Shown: positions 19,270 to 31,399, counted from the first letter of the stretch. The stretch is DNA of 64,000 nucleotides from Cryptomeria japonica (GCF_030272615.1 NC_081408.1:767845330-767909329); one strand, 5' to 3'. Numbers and translations are program-made. Notes: generated by a model not told the origin, from the sequence alone.

Positions 19270-21754
19270 TCCTATGAGGACTAGAATCTATTATGGTGAT
19301 GAGTACTTTATGATTTTTACTGACGATTTTTCAAAAAAGATGTGGGTAACTTTTATGAGAGAAAAGTCTAAGGCTTTCAGTAAATTCAAGGCATTTAAAG
19401 CTTTAGTTGAAAAGGAAACTAGGAGGAGTTTGAAATGTCCAAGATCTTATTGGGGAGGTGAGTTCACTTCTGATAAGTTTGTGAAGTTTTGTGATGAACA
19501 TGGAATTAAGAGGTAAATGTCAGCACCCAGAACTCCACAACAAAATGGAATTCCTGAGAGAAGGAACAAGACAATCGTGGAAGCTTCTAGAACAATGTTG
19601 ATACAAGGTGCAGTACCTAAGATGTTTTGGAGGAAGCAGTTAGTATAGCTATTTATACTTTGAACCAGCTACTTGTTAAGAAAGGTAATGATAAAACACC
19701 TTATGAACTTTGGAATGGTAAGATTCCTAATGTCAACTACTTTAAAATTTTTGGGAGTAAATGTTTTATTAAGAGAGATGATGTTACTGGAAAATTTGAT
19801 GTTGTGTGATGAAGAGATATTTCTTGGATACTCTACCAAGAGTAAAGCATTCAAATGTTATAACAAGATAACTAAGAAGATAGTTGAAAGTGTAAATGTT
19901 AAGGTTGATGAATTCTCTAAGAAACCTGATGAGACCAGCAGATCTAATCCTGAAAATGATGAAGAAAACCTTGTATTTATAGAACCAAAAGTGCAGAAGA
20001 ATGATGAACAAAACAATGCAGAAATAGGTTCTCAACCAGTAAATGAAGAAAGCGATGAAGAAGATGATGAACATGAAATAGAAGGCACAACACCGGAATC
20101 GGTAACACCAAGGTATGTTAAATGAAATCATTCAGAAGACCAAATTATAGGAGATAAGAATGTTTGTGTACAGACTAGAAGGAAAATCAGAGAAAACTCT
20201 TGTCTGATTTCTACTATTGAGCCTAAAACAGTAAGAGAAGCAGTGAAGGATGATGGCTGGATTAATGCTATGAATGAAGAATCAGATTAGATAGAGAAAA
20301 ACAAGACCTAGACACTTGTTCCTAGACTAGGAGAAAAGAATGTTATAGGTACAAAATGGGTTTTTAGAAACAAGTTAAATGAAGATGGAAAGGTTGTAAG
20401 GAATAAAGCAAGACTTGTTTGCAAAGGCTATGCACAAGAAGAAGGATAAGACTATGGTGAAACCTTTGCACTGGTGGAAAGACTAGAAGGTGTAAGAATT
20501 TTGCTTGTCTTTGTTTCTTTTAAAGGATTTAAGGTATATTAGATGGACGTTAAATCCACTTTTCTGAATGGTATCCTGGAAGAAGAAGTATATATAGAAC
20601 AACCAGATGGATTTGCATTAAGTGAGGATGCAAATATGGTTTGAATGTTACACAAGGCACTATGGGGTTTGAAGAAAGCATTGAGATAATGGTTTAAAAT
20701 ATTGCATACACATTTGATCAAGATAGGATTCTAGTGTACTAGTGAGGATAGTAACATATATTTAAAAATTGATGGAGACATAATGTTGATAAGAGAAGTT
20801 TTTGTTGATGATATAATTTTTGGTGGTGATGATGATCTATGTATGGATTTTGCTTAGGAAATGAAGAAAGAATTTGACATGTCTCTCATTGGTGAGATTA
20901 AATATTTCATTGAGTTGCAAGTGCAGTAACTGGATAGTGGAATATTTATCTGTCAGACTAAATATGTAAAATAAGTATTGAAAACTTTTGGCATGGAATA
21001 TTGCAAACCAGTTGGTACTCCAACGATGACATGTTGTCAATTGTCTAAATAGGATGATTCACCCTTTGTAGATGAAAAGGAATGCAGGTCCATGATTGGT
21101 AAGTTGCATTATGTTGTTCATAGTACACCAGATATTGCACATTTTGTTGGATTGGTTGCTAGATTTCAGAAAGATCCCAAGGAGACTCATTTGGTAGTGG
21201 TAAAAATGATATACAGATATCTGAAAGGCACAATGGATTATGATTTATGGTATCCTTATTAAGATGACTTTTCTTTGAAAGTGTTTACTGATGCAAATTG
21301 GGCAAGCAATGCTGATGATTGGAAAAGCACTACCAATGGATCTTTTCTTCTTGGAGGTAGATTGGTAGCTTGGACAAGTAAAAATCAAACATGTGTATCA
21401 CAGTCAATAGCTTAAGGAGAATATGTTGCAGTATCTATGAATTTTACTCAGGCAATCTGGATGAGACATGTGTTGGAAGGCTTTAAGCAAGATACGTCTG
21501 AACTAGTGATTATTTATTGTGACAATACTATAACTATTAATATATCAAAAAATCATGTGTTACATGCAATGACAAAGCATATAGAACTGGAATATCACAT
21601 TCTAAGGGAAAGAGTATAGGAGAATCAATTCAGAATGGAATATGTGACAATCAAAGAGAAGCTAGCAGACATCTTCACTAAACCGTTGTCGAAGACAACC
21701 TTTGAGTACCTTAGAGGTAAATTAGGGGTCAGACCCCTTCATAAGAATAACTAA
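19270..21754 (+). pseudogene. Cop-1 pol remnant: integrase, reverse transcriptase, RNase H
   Basis: Integrase: GPMRTRIYYGDEYFMIFTDDF, then PRSYWGGEFTS, where the catalytic Asp of the usual RSDNGGEF is Tyr, then [60 protein letters not shown] and the catalytic FVDDIIFGG. RNase H: LKVFTDANWASNADDWKST, GRLVAWTSKNQT, IIYCDNTITINIS and LADIFTKPLS, ending at TAA 21752. More than a dozen in-frame stops break it, nearly all at positions expected to be Gln or Trp. The integrase zinc-binding domain and everything upstream are deleted. Once it would have copied and integrated element RNA in the nucleus; this copy is dead. Confidence 0.92.
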
Positions 21755-22122
21755 GATGCAAGAGATGCATAAATCCAGTGGGCTTAATGAATATTTCTCT
21801 ATGGATTGATGAAATGTTTGCTACTCCATAGGGGGAGCAACTTAGATGAGATTTGCAGAGATGTTGGAGACAACAGTAGTAGGAGATGCATTTGCACCTT
21901 TGGCATTGTTGTCAAAGGGGGAGAAGAACTGTAAGAGAAAGGAGAAGAGTTGTAATAGAAAGGGGGAGAACTAATATGATCTAGAGGAGAATAATTAGAG
22001 CAATTGAAGAAGTGAAAATGATATATGAAGTGCGGCAGAAGAAGAGCAAGTGAAGGCAGCAAAGAAGATTATAGTTGACAGTTGAATATGTTGGTGCTGC
22101 CATCAATGCCAAAGGGGGAGAT
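21755..22122 (+). promoter_or_regulatory. Cop-1 3' UTR with repeated PPT-like tracts and PPT
   Basis: AAAGGGGGAGA occurs near 21914, 21959 and 22111. The last abuts the LTR and is preceded by GCTGCCATCAATGCC. The other two are similar purine tracts within 210 bp. Confidence 0.75.
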
Positions 22123-23598
22123 TGTTGGCATGATTGGCATAACTGATGCTGATGGATAATGTTGATGAACTGGTAAAGGATTATTGGTAATGATATAGTG
22201 ATGAAGAGATTGAGACTATTGGCTTAATGAATTTGATTAGTTATTTGTGTAGTCATTGATGGAAAACTATGTGGCAACTATGTTTTTCATGTATTTTGTC
22301 ATCTAAGTCTTTTTGGTCTACCAGTAATGAAGACAGTGGACTAGGAATTAGGACCTTAACCGGTAAACATGAAAATGTTTTGATTGGTGATGAGTCAAGT
22401 GTCAAGGTTTGGAACATGTATTTGTATCATTGTAATGTATCTTTGACCGGAACCACCTCATGCTTTTATTATCGGAAATCATGTTTATGATTTCTGTTGT
22501 ATTTTCTATAGGGTTTAAGAACCGGTATTCAATTATTATTATCGGTAATGATTTTGAGTTCGACAGTGTATTACATTATGTTTCTAAGTTGGTGATGATG
22601 TGGTTGAAACTGCGTGAAGTGTTTGAATGATGTTTTGGCACGATCATAGAGAAAAATTCTTGGGAATGTGCAAAGTGCTTAGCAGAATGAGCTAAGGGTT
22701 TGAAAGTGTATCAGATTGAGGTGTGGTGATCATTCAATGATTGTAATTGATTTTCAATTGATTGTAATGATCCATATGATGATTTGTAATGAGATGTAAA
22801 GATCTGTGATGATCTATGTTGTAAGTCTTAGGGTTTTGTAATCGACTAAGTTATAAAATTTATTTAGGTCAATAGAGTTGATGTTTGTTGTGTCAGTGAA
22901 TTGAGTAAAGAGTGTGAAGCTGAACCAGTGTGGTGTATCTGCAAGAGTGTAGTAGAGTGGAGCTAAATTGGATCTGAATAAGCAAGGAGTTAGTGTTATT
23001 TCCAAATCATTCATCTGTTGTTCCCTAGCAGTTGCAACAGACAAAATCCCTTAACCGGGTAGGTTCTAATAGGCCTTAAATTGTAAATCCCTTAACCAGG
23101 TAGCTCAACATCTGAGTCTCAAATCCTCTTGCAAGGTTGCTTCTAATCGGGCAAAGCTCCTAATAGGGATCATCATAGCAATTCCTTAACCTGGTGACTC
23201 CTATCAGGATCTTCTCCTAACAAGGCATCATTGTAAGCTCCTAACCAGGCTAGGCTCCTAACATGGTGCATTCCAAAAGAGTGCACAATTTTTGTGGGTG
23301 CCAATTCCCACCATGGTTTTTCCCTATTTGGGGTTCGACGTGAAAATTTGGGTGTTCATGTAGTGAATGTTTTTGATGTGTTGATTTGATTTACTTTCAG
23401 TTTATGAACACTTAATGAGCAATTCTGATAAATCAGTTTAACTGTTGGATATCAATGATTACTACTAATGGTAAATAGTTTATTACTGGTTTGTGATTGA
23501 TTTGGTGAAGTTTTATCAATTTAAGTTTAAGTTTAAAATTGTTGTTAATACTGATTCACCCCCCCTCTCTGTATTAACTAGATCCTCTCATATTAACA
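22123..23598 (+). repeat. Cop-1 3' LTR
   Basis: It is 1476 bp from TGTTGGCATG to ATTAACA. Near 23040-23280 a phrase of the type 'cctaaccagg' recurs about every 20-40 bp. The U5 hairpin is at 23544-23578. Confidence 0.88.
23544..23578 (+). other. U5 C-loop hairpin (Cop-1)
   Basis: Arms GTTAATACTGA and TCTGTATTAAC pair at 10 of 11 positions around TTCACCCCCCCTC. Confidence 0.65.
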
Positions 23599-24959
23599 AT
23601 TTAGTATGTTTTCAATGACCAAGGTTGTTAAGGTCAAATAGAAATTTAATGTCAACACTTTGTTCAACATACCATTGAGCCTATCTTCAATGATTAAAAT
23701 TTTGTAACTCATATATGATCATGTAGATATGTTTAGTAGAATTTTTTTTCATATATATGGTAATGTGCCTATTTAGTTTCGTAGCTCTTGGACAAGATCT
23801 GGCATGCCTTTTATTTTTTTTGCAACCTCAACCGAGCTAGATTTGGCATCCCAAAAAAGTTGCAAATTTTAAAAATCTGAAGACAACCCATCTCTTATTT
23901 TGGTCTCAAATGTATGTAACTCTAGTTTCATTCCAACTCAAGCCCATTTGATATATTATTTCAAACTTTATGTCTTCCCACAACACTCTCGAGTAAACAT
24001 GTTTACAAAGGAAGTACCAAAATTACTTATTTAGTTCAACTTTAGGCGACAAACCAACTTCATAAATAATTGATAATTCACCCACACCAATTTTGATGGC
24101 TTCAAGATGCTTAGTTTTCCCACAATGAAATTACCCCAAAGTAGTCATACGAGATTAAAATTTTCATTATTTTTATGAAGTTTGAATGCAACTACTTCAA
24201 AACTTATTAAAATGATTTCAAAATCACTTTAGGGGAAATGTGGAAGACCTAGATTTAACAAATCTTTATAAAGCTCAATTTTCGGTATTTCTCTTCTTGT
24301 ATTTATTCGTATTCTCCTTCATTGTAAATGGTTCCATTCTCTAGGTTCCTAATTTTAATTTCTTGTACAAAGTAACTTTTTAGGGTCTGGTTGTTCTTCA
24401 AGTTTTACATCTAATGTTGTAACCAATATTTTGGTAATGGTATACAATCTAGTTTGCAGCTAGGATGAATAAATTCATACAATAATGTCTCCTGAAATGT
24501 ATGAAGTTTCATGTAAATAAAAAACATCAAGGATGTTTATGATTTTTGTTGCATATTTTCTATACTAAATGTTTGGTTGACAACTCTTGTTCAAAGAGCA
24601 AGTTAAATTTTCCTTGAATCAAATATTAAGGTTATTATGTTATTTTTAGGATTTCAAAGGAGATTATCCATATGTGAGTAAGAGACCTTATTATTCTATG
24701 GAAAAAATGATTTGATGGTCATTGGTCTTGTGTTTAGTGTTGTTATCAAATGGACTATTTCAGCTTGACTCTATAATGGACAAGGCATTAGTTTGTTGCA
24801 CTCTTCAGTGCAAGCTCTAGAAGGAAACACTGGTTTATAAATCAAAAATATCTTTCCCTTGTTTTGAGATTATATTATAACCACTCTTAGAATAATTTTT
24901 TAATTGTGAAGAAGAAGGACTATTATCATTATGAGAATTTCTTTATAGTAACCCAAGAT
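23599..24959 (+). other. No gene seen; flank of Cop-1
   Basis: AT-rich sequence without a credible ORF. The first bases continue the DNA interrupted by Cop-1. Nothing else is recognised. Confidence 0.5.
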
Positions 24960-25321
24960 CTAGAGGGCATTAATGAATAGCACAAAAGCAAGAGAGAACA
25001 AAATAGACAAGAACAAACTGTATTCTCATCAAGATGCAAAATGCCCAACTGGACTACATACAATGTAAATGAGCCTACTTATAAAGGCAAGGCCATGTGG
25101 AAAAGAGAGTACAATGTAAATGAGCCTACTTATAAAGGCAAGATAAATGATAGATAATTCCACTAAAGTTGGATCACCCACCAAAGGTGGAATTTCTCCT
25201 ACAACCATATTGCCTAGATATGAAATTCTTTAAGTGTCTCATATGAAAATTACTATGAAATGCATTGTCCTAAGTCAACTTAAGTAAATTGTAATTATAT
25301 GAGTCATAAATTACACCAACA
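24960..25321 (-). repeat. LTR-like fragment, minus strand
   Basis: Read on the minus strand it begins TGTTGGTGTAATTTATGACT, preceded by the purine-rich AAGGAGGG, as at a PPT/LTR junction. It carries CTTTATAAGTAGG TATA-like motifs. The other boundary is uncertain. Confidence 0.4.
25060..25142 (+). repeat. 51-bp-period partial tandem duplication
   Basis: The phrase beginning ACAATGTAAATGAGCC and ending AAAGGCAAG occurs at 25060-25091 and 25111-25142. Each copy contains TTATAAAGG, so a TATA-like motif is doubled inside the LTR-like fragment. Confidence 0.8.
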
Positions 25322-26229
25322 ACCCTCCTTAAGTGCAACTTAGGGGAATGTAGACTCAAGCTAACAATACAAGATGGGTCCTGGCTACTAGACCATGTTA
25401 GGTACCCATGTACAAATGCAATGCAATCTCTCACAAATAGACAAAGAGAGAAAAAACCATTGGGAAAAAACTCCCCCCCCCAAAAAAAAAGATAGATACA
25501 AACACACAATGCTCTCAATGAGAAGAACAAAACCTCATGTGAGGATAAAGTCCCCCCATAAAAGAGGAAAGAGACCATGAAGCCTCCCTTCAATGCATAA
25601 ACTCATGCAAAGATGGTCCAATGATGTTAACCGAAATTCCTCCCCATTAGGAATAAATAGAGCCAATGTTGCACCAAGAATGTCAAAGTGTGACAAACCA
25701 GGTATCGTTGTCAATGAAGAATTAATGATGAATCTCTCACTGCAATATGATGAAGATTAGACATGGAGACATCTTCTTATGCATCAATTTGATTCTCATC
25801 AATGAAAAATTCGTACAATATAAGTATCACTAGAGACATGCACAAATTGGTACAATCTAAGTTTTAAATGGAGCCATGCACCAAGTCTCACAAGATATTT
25901 TCTAATCTACTAAGTACAGTAAGGTTACATCCAATATGTCATTAATGACAAGGTACAACTTGAAGATTGGCACTTTATATTAGTGCATGTACAACATAGC
26001 TCATGCAAGAGAATATAACACGATGTTGCAAATCTGGAAACATGAAGATAATGCCACCAAAAAGATGCCTTGCTTGAAGGTTGTAGATGAAGATGTCTCT
26101 AATTGGAATGTCACCAAGAAAAATGTGGGACCAACTACCCCCCCCCTCCCTTAGCTACCAGTTGGAAGACACTACAAATAGGTATGTAGGTGGACAAGAA
26201 AAAGTTTGTGTTCCCAATTTTGCTTATTA
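25322..26229. other. No gene seen
   Basis: Short homopolymer runs (C and A near 25470-25490, C at 26140) and unassigned sequence. It may be internal sequence of the minus-strand element whose LTR ends at 25321. Confidence 0.4.
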
Positions 26230-26570
26230 CAAGAAATAAATTGTTTTAAAAAAAACTCAACTGAAAGTTTAATATAACATTTATTAAAATAATAAAAAAC
26301 TCTATTATAAACTTAATAAAGAAAATTTGTACTTTTTAACATTTAAAAAAATAAAAAACATTATTAAAAAAATAAAGAAAAAATACATTTTTTTAATATT
26401 TAATTTTAATAAAATTAATTAAAAAAATTAAGGAAAAACATTACTTCAAAAGTTTTATTAATTTTTTTTAATAAAAAACATTATTAAAAATTTATTAAAA
26501 AACAAATTAAAAAATGTTTAAAAATAATTTAAATTAGTTTTTTATGTTTAAAAGACTTTAAAAAATAGTT
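26230..26570. repeat. AT-rich low-complexity block
   Basis: It is nearly all A and T with short A/T runs and phrases like ATTAAAAAA. No coding potential. Confidence 0.75.
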
Positions 26571-26660
26571 GAAGGACCCTGCGATGGCAAGGTCCCACCT
26601 ATCACATCTGCGGTAGGTGGTACTTGCCACTGCAAGTCACGAGGGCTTCACTAGCTAGGC
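26571..26660. other. GC-rich island left of NA-3
   Basis: A locally GC-rich patch (GGTCCCACC, GGTAGGTGGTACTTGCC, GAGGGCTTCACTAG). It partly resembles, in inverted orientation, 35741-35860 on the far side of NA-3. Confidence 0.4.
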
Positions 26661-27320
26661 AATATTATATCACGTGAATTCATATTGGGGGGTTTAATAT
26701 GTCAAAAATGAGAGTACAATATATTACCTATCAGTGATGTTGGCAAGAGACATTGTTCCAGAAGAGATTTGTGCTTAAAGATTGTTTAGGGGTTGTCATT
26801 TATGACAACTTAGATCAGATGCATCCTTCGACATATGCAAATTCATGTTACCAAAATTTTTTCTTAAGTCTGGAAAGTGGAACACAGTGTTCGACAGAGT
26901 ATGAGTTCATTGAGAAGAACTTGATTTTGGTTGCACATTTTTGTTTGCGGTGGAAGAGGTAGTTGATTTGATGTTTGGAATTGCTTAGTCCACAATCGTA
27001 GCTTTCTATGTTGATTCTAGTGTAAGTTTGATGATCTAGTATTTCAGGAAGAACAAGGTTATTTTGGTGGAGCGTGTTATGCAGAATCTCCAAGATGATT
27101 TTGTTGATTGGTTTAATGTTCAATGTTGTTGTGCCAACTTATTTGAAGCATATTATCAATTTGTTTTGGACCGCATGAGTATTGGTAATCGGATTGAGAT
27201 GACTTCATACACATTTCATATTTTGTGAATTTGTTTGAATCCAAAATGTTGGTGACCTAATCAAGCGTTGCGGATATATAAGACCAATCCATATGAGAAT
27301 CTTGATGATCGATGTGAGTG

Positions 27321-27960
27321 TGTGAAGATTGTATGATCGTTGGTGTGTAGTTTCACGTGCGCTATCTTTGGATTTATGTTCCAATATATGACAAAGCAGA
27401 GCAAAACAGAGTAATGTGCTAGAACAGTGAAAGAAGACTTTTTGTGCTTAATTGGAACTGCATTTTGGCATTTGTAGATGCTACTCATTAGTTTAGATAA
27501 TTAGTTATCATATGTAATCATTTGCAGGATAGTGAGTCCTCTGAGGGTTGCATCCCTCTTCTTTGTAATTGAGAAATGAGGTCTAGGCAGTGTGCTTGAA
27601 TGCATGTGCATTCTCCTCTATAATATTATTATACAAGTGTTGTGAAGATTGTATGATCGTTGGTGTGTAGTTTCACATGCGCTATCTTTGGATTTATGCT
27701 CTGGTACATGACAAAGCAGAGAAAAACAAAGTAATGTGCTTGAAAAAATGAAAGAAGACTTTTTGTGCTTAATTGGAACTGCATTTTGGTATTTGTAGAT
27801 ACTACTCATCAATTTAGATAATAAATTATCATTTGTAATCATTTGTAGGATAGTGAGTCCTTTGAGGGTTGCATCCCTCTTCTTTGTAATTGAGCAATGA
27901 GGTCTAGGCAGTGTGCCTGAATGCATGTGCATTCCCCTCTGTAATATTATTATACTCCCA
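27321..27960 (+). repeat. 320-bp tandem duplication inside NA-3 5' LTR only
   Basis: Units 27321-27640 and 27641-27955 both start TGTGAAGATTGTATGATCG and end near TAATATTATTATAC. The 3' LTR has a single copy at about 35017-35340. The duplication therefore arose after insertion, or by uneven recombination. Confidence 0.9.
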
Positions 27961-28138
27961 GTCACAGTATTATAATATTGTGGGTCTCAATCCCACCATG
28001 GTATTTCCCTTTCTGGGATTCCACATAAAAATTCTGGTGTTATGGTTTTATGCTTGCATGTGTTGAGTTTCTGCACTTTAATTTTATTCATTTGCATCTA
28101 ATGGTTTAAGTGTTAGTTAAAGAAAGTTATAAATTGTA

Positions 28139-28168
28139 GAACATTGTTTCACCCCCCTCTCAGTGTTC
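28139..28168 (+). other. U5 C-loop hairpin (NA-3, 5' LTR)
   Basis: GAACATTG pairs with CAGTGTTC at all 8 positions with one G-U. The 3' LTR version at 35524-35551 (AACACTGA/TTGGTGTT) also pairs fully if G-U is allowed. Confidence 0.65.
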
Positions 28169-28183
28169 ATTGATTCCAACGAT

Positions 28184-28196
28184 TGGTATCAGAGCC
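28184..28196 (+). promoter_or_regulatory. NA-3 primer binding site (tRNA-iMet type)
   Basis: TGGTATCAGAGCC begins 2 nt after the LTR, unchanged from the NA-2 site. Confidence 0.92.
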
Positions 28197-28249
28197 TATT
28201 TCCTCCAAGGAAGCCTAACAACGTGAGGAAGATCCGAGAGAGTGAATCA

Positions 28250-29403
28250 ATGGACTTTGGTTTATAGAAATAACTTACTATGGAACTTGAAGATCTAGAT
28301 ACAACAAGAAATGAAATAGCCTGAGAAGAAATTTGAGCGATGTTGAAGACTTTATTGAATCTTTAAAAGAAAAAGTGAACACATCCAAATAAAAGAGAAA
28401 GGAGCTTATAGACAAACTGAAAGAGAAAGAAGACAAAAGCATTGATGACCAAGCCTTAAAAGACAAGAGAGATGAATGTGAAAAACTTGCTAGAGATAAT
28501 GCAGTCTTGAAGAATGAAATGCAATCCATTGTAATGAATCTGACAAATGAGATTGAAGATAGGAATAAGAATGAGGAAAACCCGACTCAGTCACTAAAGG
28601 ATAGATCAGATGAATGTCGCAGACTTAATCATGAAAATGACTTGCTGAAGCTTGAATTGATACAATCTAGGAATAATGAGAAAGAACTTGAAAGACAGAT
28701 CATAATTCTATGAGATGAACTTACCACTACTAATGAGTACAAAGAAAAGTTCAATGCTAGCTCAACTAAGCTGGATGAGATGCTACAAATTCAGAAGAAT
28801 AAAGGTGATATGGGAGGACTTGGATTTGAGAAAGGAGAAAGCTCTAGATCTGGTCAAAGCAATGCTAAACCTCATAAGAACAAGAGATCTCCAGTAAGAA
28901 AACCTAATGCTTATAAATTCAATGGTAAATGCTTTGTTTGCAATAAATTTGGTCATATAGAAAGTAAATGTAGAAATAAGGCAAATCAAAATAATTCATC
29001 ATTCTCTGGACAATGTTTCAATTGCAATAAATATGGTCATAAGTCAATCATATGCAAAAGTATGGTAAATAGGAGAAATATAAGATGCTATACTTGTGGA
29101 AGATTTGTATATATTGACAATCAATGCAGATCAAGGGTAAATCAAGGTAATCCTAGACCTAATCACATAAACAACATTATTTTCTATCCTTGCAATAAAT
29201 TTGGTCACATTGCAAAATTTTGCAGAAGTAAGAATGTGAACACGAATGCTTCAGTAGACAAAAACAAGTTAGATGATAAAGGAAAAGTGAAGATTGAAGA
29301 GATCAGAGAGAAGTACAAGAATAAATGGGTTAAGAAGGTTGATTCAGATGTAGTATATGGGTCTGCACCTGATTCTGGTGCTGGAACCTCATCCAGTAAC
29401 TAA
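28250..29403 (+). pseudogene. NA-3 ORF1, coiled-coil CCHC protein
   Basis: ATG 28250 (MDFG) is followed by a TAG after five codons, as in NA-1. Further stops and a frameshift break the coiled-coil half. The last 207 codons (28780-29403) are open. They hold CFVCNKFGHIESKC, CFNCNKYGHKSIIC, a decayed CYTCGRFVYIDNQC (Gly-His lost) and CYPCNKFGHIAKFC. The tail ends GTSSSN. A role as RNA-binding structural protein is inferred from the knuckles. Confidence 0.82.
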
Positions 29404-31399
29404 GGCACTTGGCCTTAGTGCGAAGCTTTTCATGTAGATCCTAAAAACCCCCTGTTTGAGATCTATAACTTGTTGCGAGAGGTTGCAGATGATTGTGAAT
29501 GATTGTACAGTCAATTATGAAGGATCTTCGTAAAAAATCATGCCAATTTGTGACTTCGAAAGAATATTCATGAGATACAAAGCATCCGGTAGAGTTAGGG
29601 TTGAGCATTTATTATACCTAAAAGTTAGGTATACGGTGGATAAATAGGTGATTTAACTCTCATTTCTCACATTTCATTCAAAGAGAAAGAGAAAGAGATC
29701 TTGGTGAAGAGATTGTGAAGTGAACCCAAAGCATTGAAGAGATTCGGTGAAGATTTCTTGCAATCGGTTGAAGACAAAAAAGGTATTTTTCAAAGTGCAC
29801 TAATGGTGCAAGGGCACCTCTAGGTCCTATTAGGCCTCATATAGGAAAAATGGGATTTTTGTTAAATTTTGTCTTAAATTATCCTAATAAGGTCTTATTA
29901 GGTCATTTTAGACCATTTTTTATCATTATATCAAGTTGTAAGCCTATTGGAAAAAATATGCAAAAGTTGCTAAAAAAATTGAAAAAGTTGTCATGCATTT
30001 TTTGTCAAAATTGCTAGAAGAGGGAAAAATCAAGAAAAGAAGGTGAAAAGTCATGACAAGGCATGAATCAATTACATATGATTATTTTTGGCTTAAATAA
30101 TCCTTTTTGGCTCCATTATGCAAATTGATTAAGATTTCAAGAGCAATTTTCAATAAAAACCTCACTTTTCTTGCTTTTTGTGTGCTAACAATTTGATTTT
30201 TGCTCAATTTGAACTTTTTTCTTCACTCCCATAAAAATTTACTAATTTTGATTGAATGAGATTTGAATCTACTCTCATATGAACCTAGTTTTTCCAAATT
30301 TCATTGAGTTTTTGCAAAGATATTGAATTTTTTGTAATAAAAGGTCAAAACCCTACCTAGGGAAACCCTTGGGTGAATAAAATGTAGTTTCTTGCAAACC
30401 ACATAGTGTAAAATTCTCAAATTTTGTATTTTAGTTTGTTTTTGTATTTTTTTACTTTTCCCAAGAGTTCAGGTTGAAAGGAGGAGTTATGGAAATTTTT
30501 TGAAGTGTTGAAAGTCTGATATTTTTCATGTATCAGACAGTACAATGTTAGATTCACCTTGCATGAGTGAATGGAGTGGAAGGTTGGAAGTATATGAGTG
30601 TATGTACATCAAGGAGGTTGATTATGGACCCTAACCTCCTGATTTTTCCTTGTGTGGAGCTTTCTTATGCCATTGACAAGTCACTTTGTATGACTGTCCC
30701 AGTGAAGATGTCTGTGGCATTCATAACAACAGTCTAATAACCTTACAAAACTCTCATTTTTGTCTCTGATAAATGCTTGCATGTGGTAGGGAAAGTGTGT
30801 TTGGTTGGTTATGGTCCTAAACACCAATATTCAATATCATTCCTATCCTTTTGAGCATTAGATTTGGCTCAAACCTTAAGACTGTCGTAAGAAGTGTCGT
30901 CACTGTCTTAGTCTCATATATTAATACCAAGTGAAGGATCATCAAAAGAAGTCATTTCTTTTGTTTGTATGAGTCCATAGGAGTGTGTTCTAGGTGCTTA
31001 GAGTCACCATGGCTTGCAACATAGTGATTGTGTGCCTTAATTGAGCTTAGTTGAGCAAACATGTTGACTATCCTAAGGGGGTTCACTGTCCCTGTCTTAG
31101 GAATAGTCATATTCAAATGAAGAAGATTCTTATTAAGACCATGAATACTCATAGCATACTCCCATTTTAGATTTTATGTATTGTGTAGAGTCACAAATGT
31201 CAATATTTGATGTTTTTTCATGTATCAAGTCATGTTAAGACTCCAATAGGTGGATGAGAGACTACTATGATGCTTTATCCTCACCGTATCTCCTAATTGA
31301 GAAGTGAGATCAAACAATTTTTTCTTAATCCAAAATTCCTATTTTCCCTTATCTCTACATCAAATAACCTTCTCTATTCATAACCTAAAATTTAAAAAT
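29404..31399 (+). other. Expanded inter-ORF spacer in NA-3
   Basis: It is about 2 kb against 306 bp in NA-2. The first 380 bp look like the element leader to ORF2, ending in AGGTATTT at 29781-29788. The remaining 1.6 kb is AT-rich, non-coding and absent from relatives, so it may be an inserted LTR-like piece or an intron-like expansion. Confidence 0.5.

Larger units (their letters stand above)
19131..23598 (+). mobile_element. Cop-1, Ty1/copia element with large internal deletion
   Basis: It comprises a truncated 5' LTR at 19131-19269, integrase, RT and RNase H at 19270-21754, PPT at 22111-22122 and 3' LTR at 22123-23598. The direct repeat ATTTAGTA flanks it (19123-19130 and 23599-23606) and includes a likely target duplication, though the 5' LTR start has TG changed to CA. 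The integrase-before-RT order is diagnostic of copia. Gag, protease, primer site and most of the 5' LTR are gone. Confidence 0.88.
26738..28181 (+). repeat. NA-3 5' LTR
   Basis: It is 1444 bp, longer than the 3' LTR because of an internal tandem duplication. A TATA box TATATAAG lies at 27275-27282 and is conserved at 34970-34977. Confidence 0.9.

Noticed and set aside
23040-23290. Repeated CCTAACCAGG-like phrases in the Cop-1 3' LTR as a separate minisatellite
   Set aside because: Spacing is irregular (about 20-40 bp) and the phrases are part of LTR sequence also seen in weak form in NA-4; kept only as a note.
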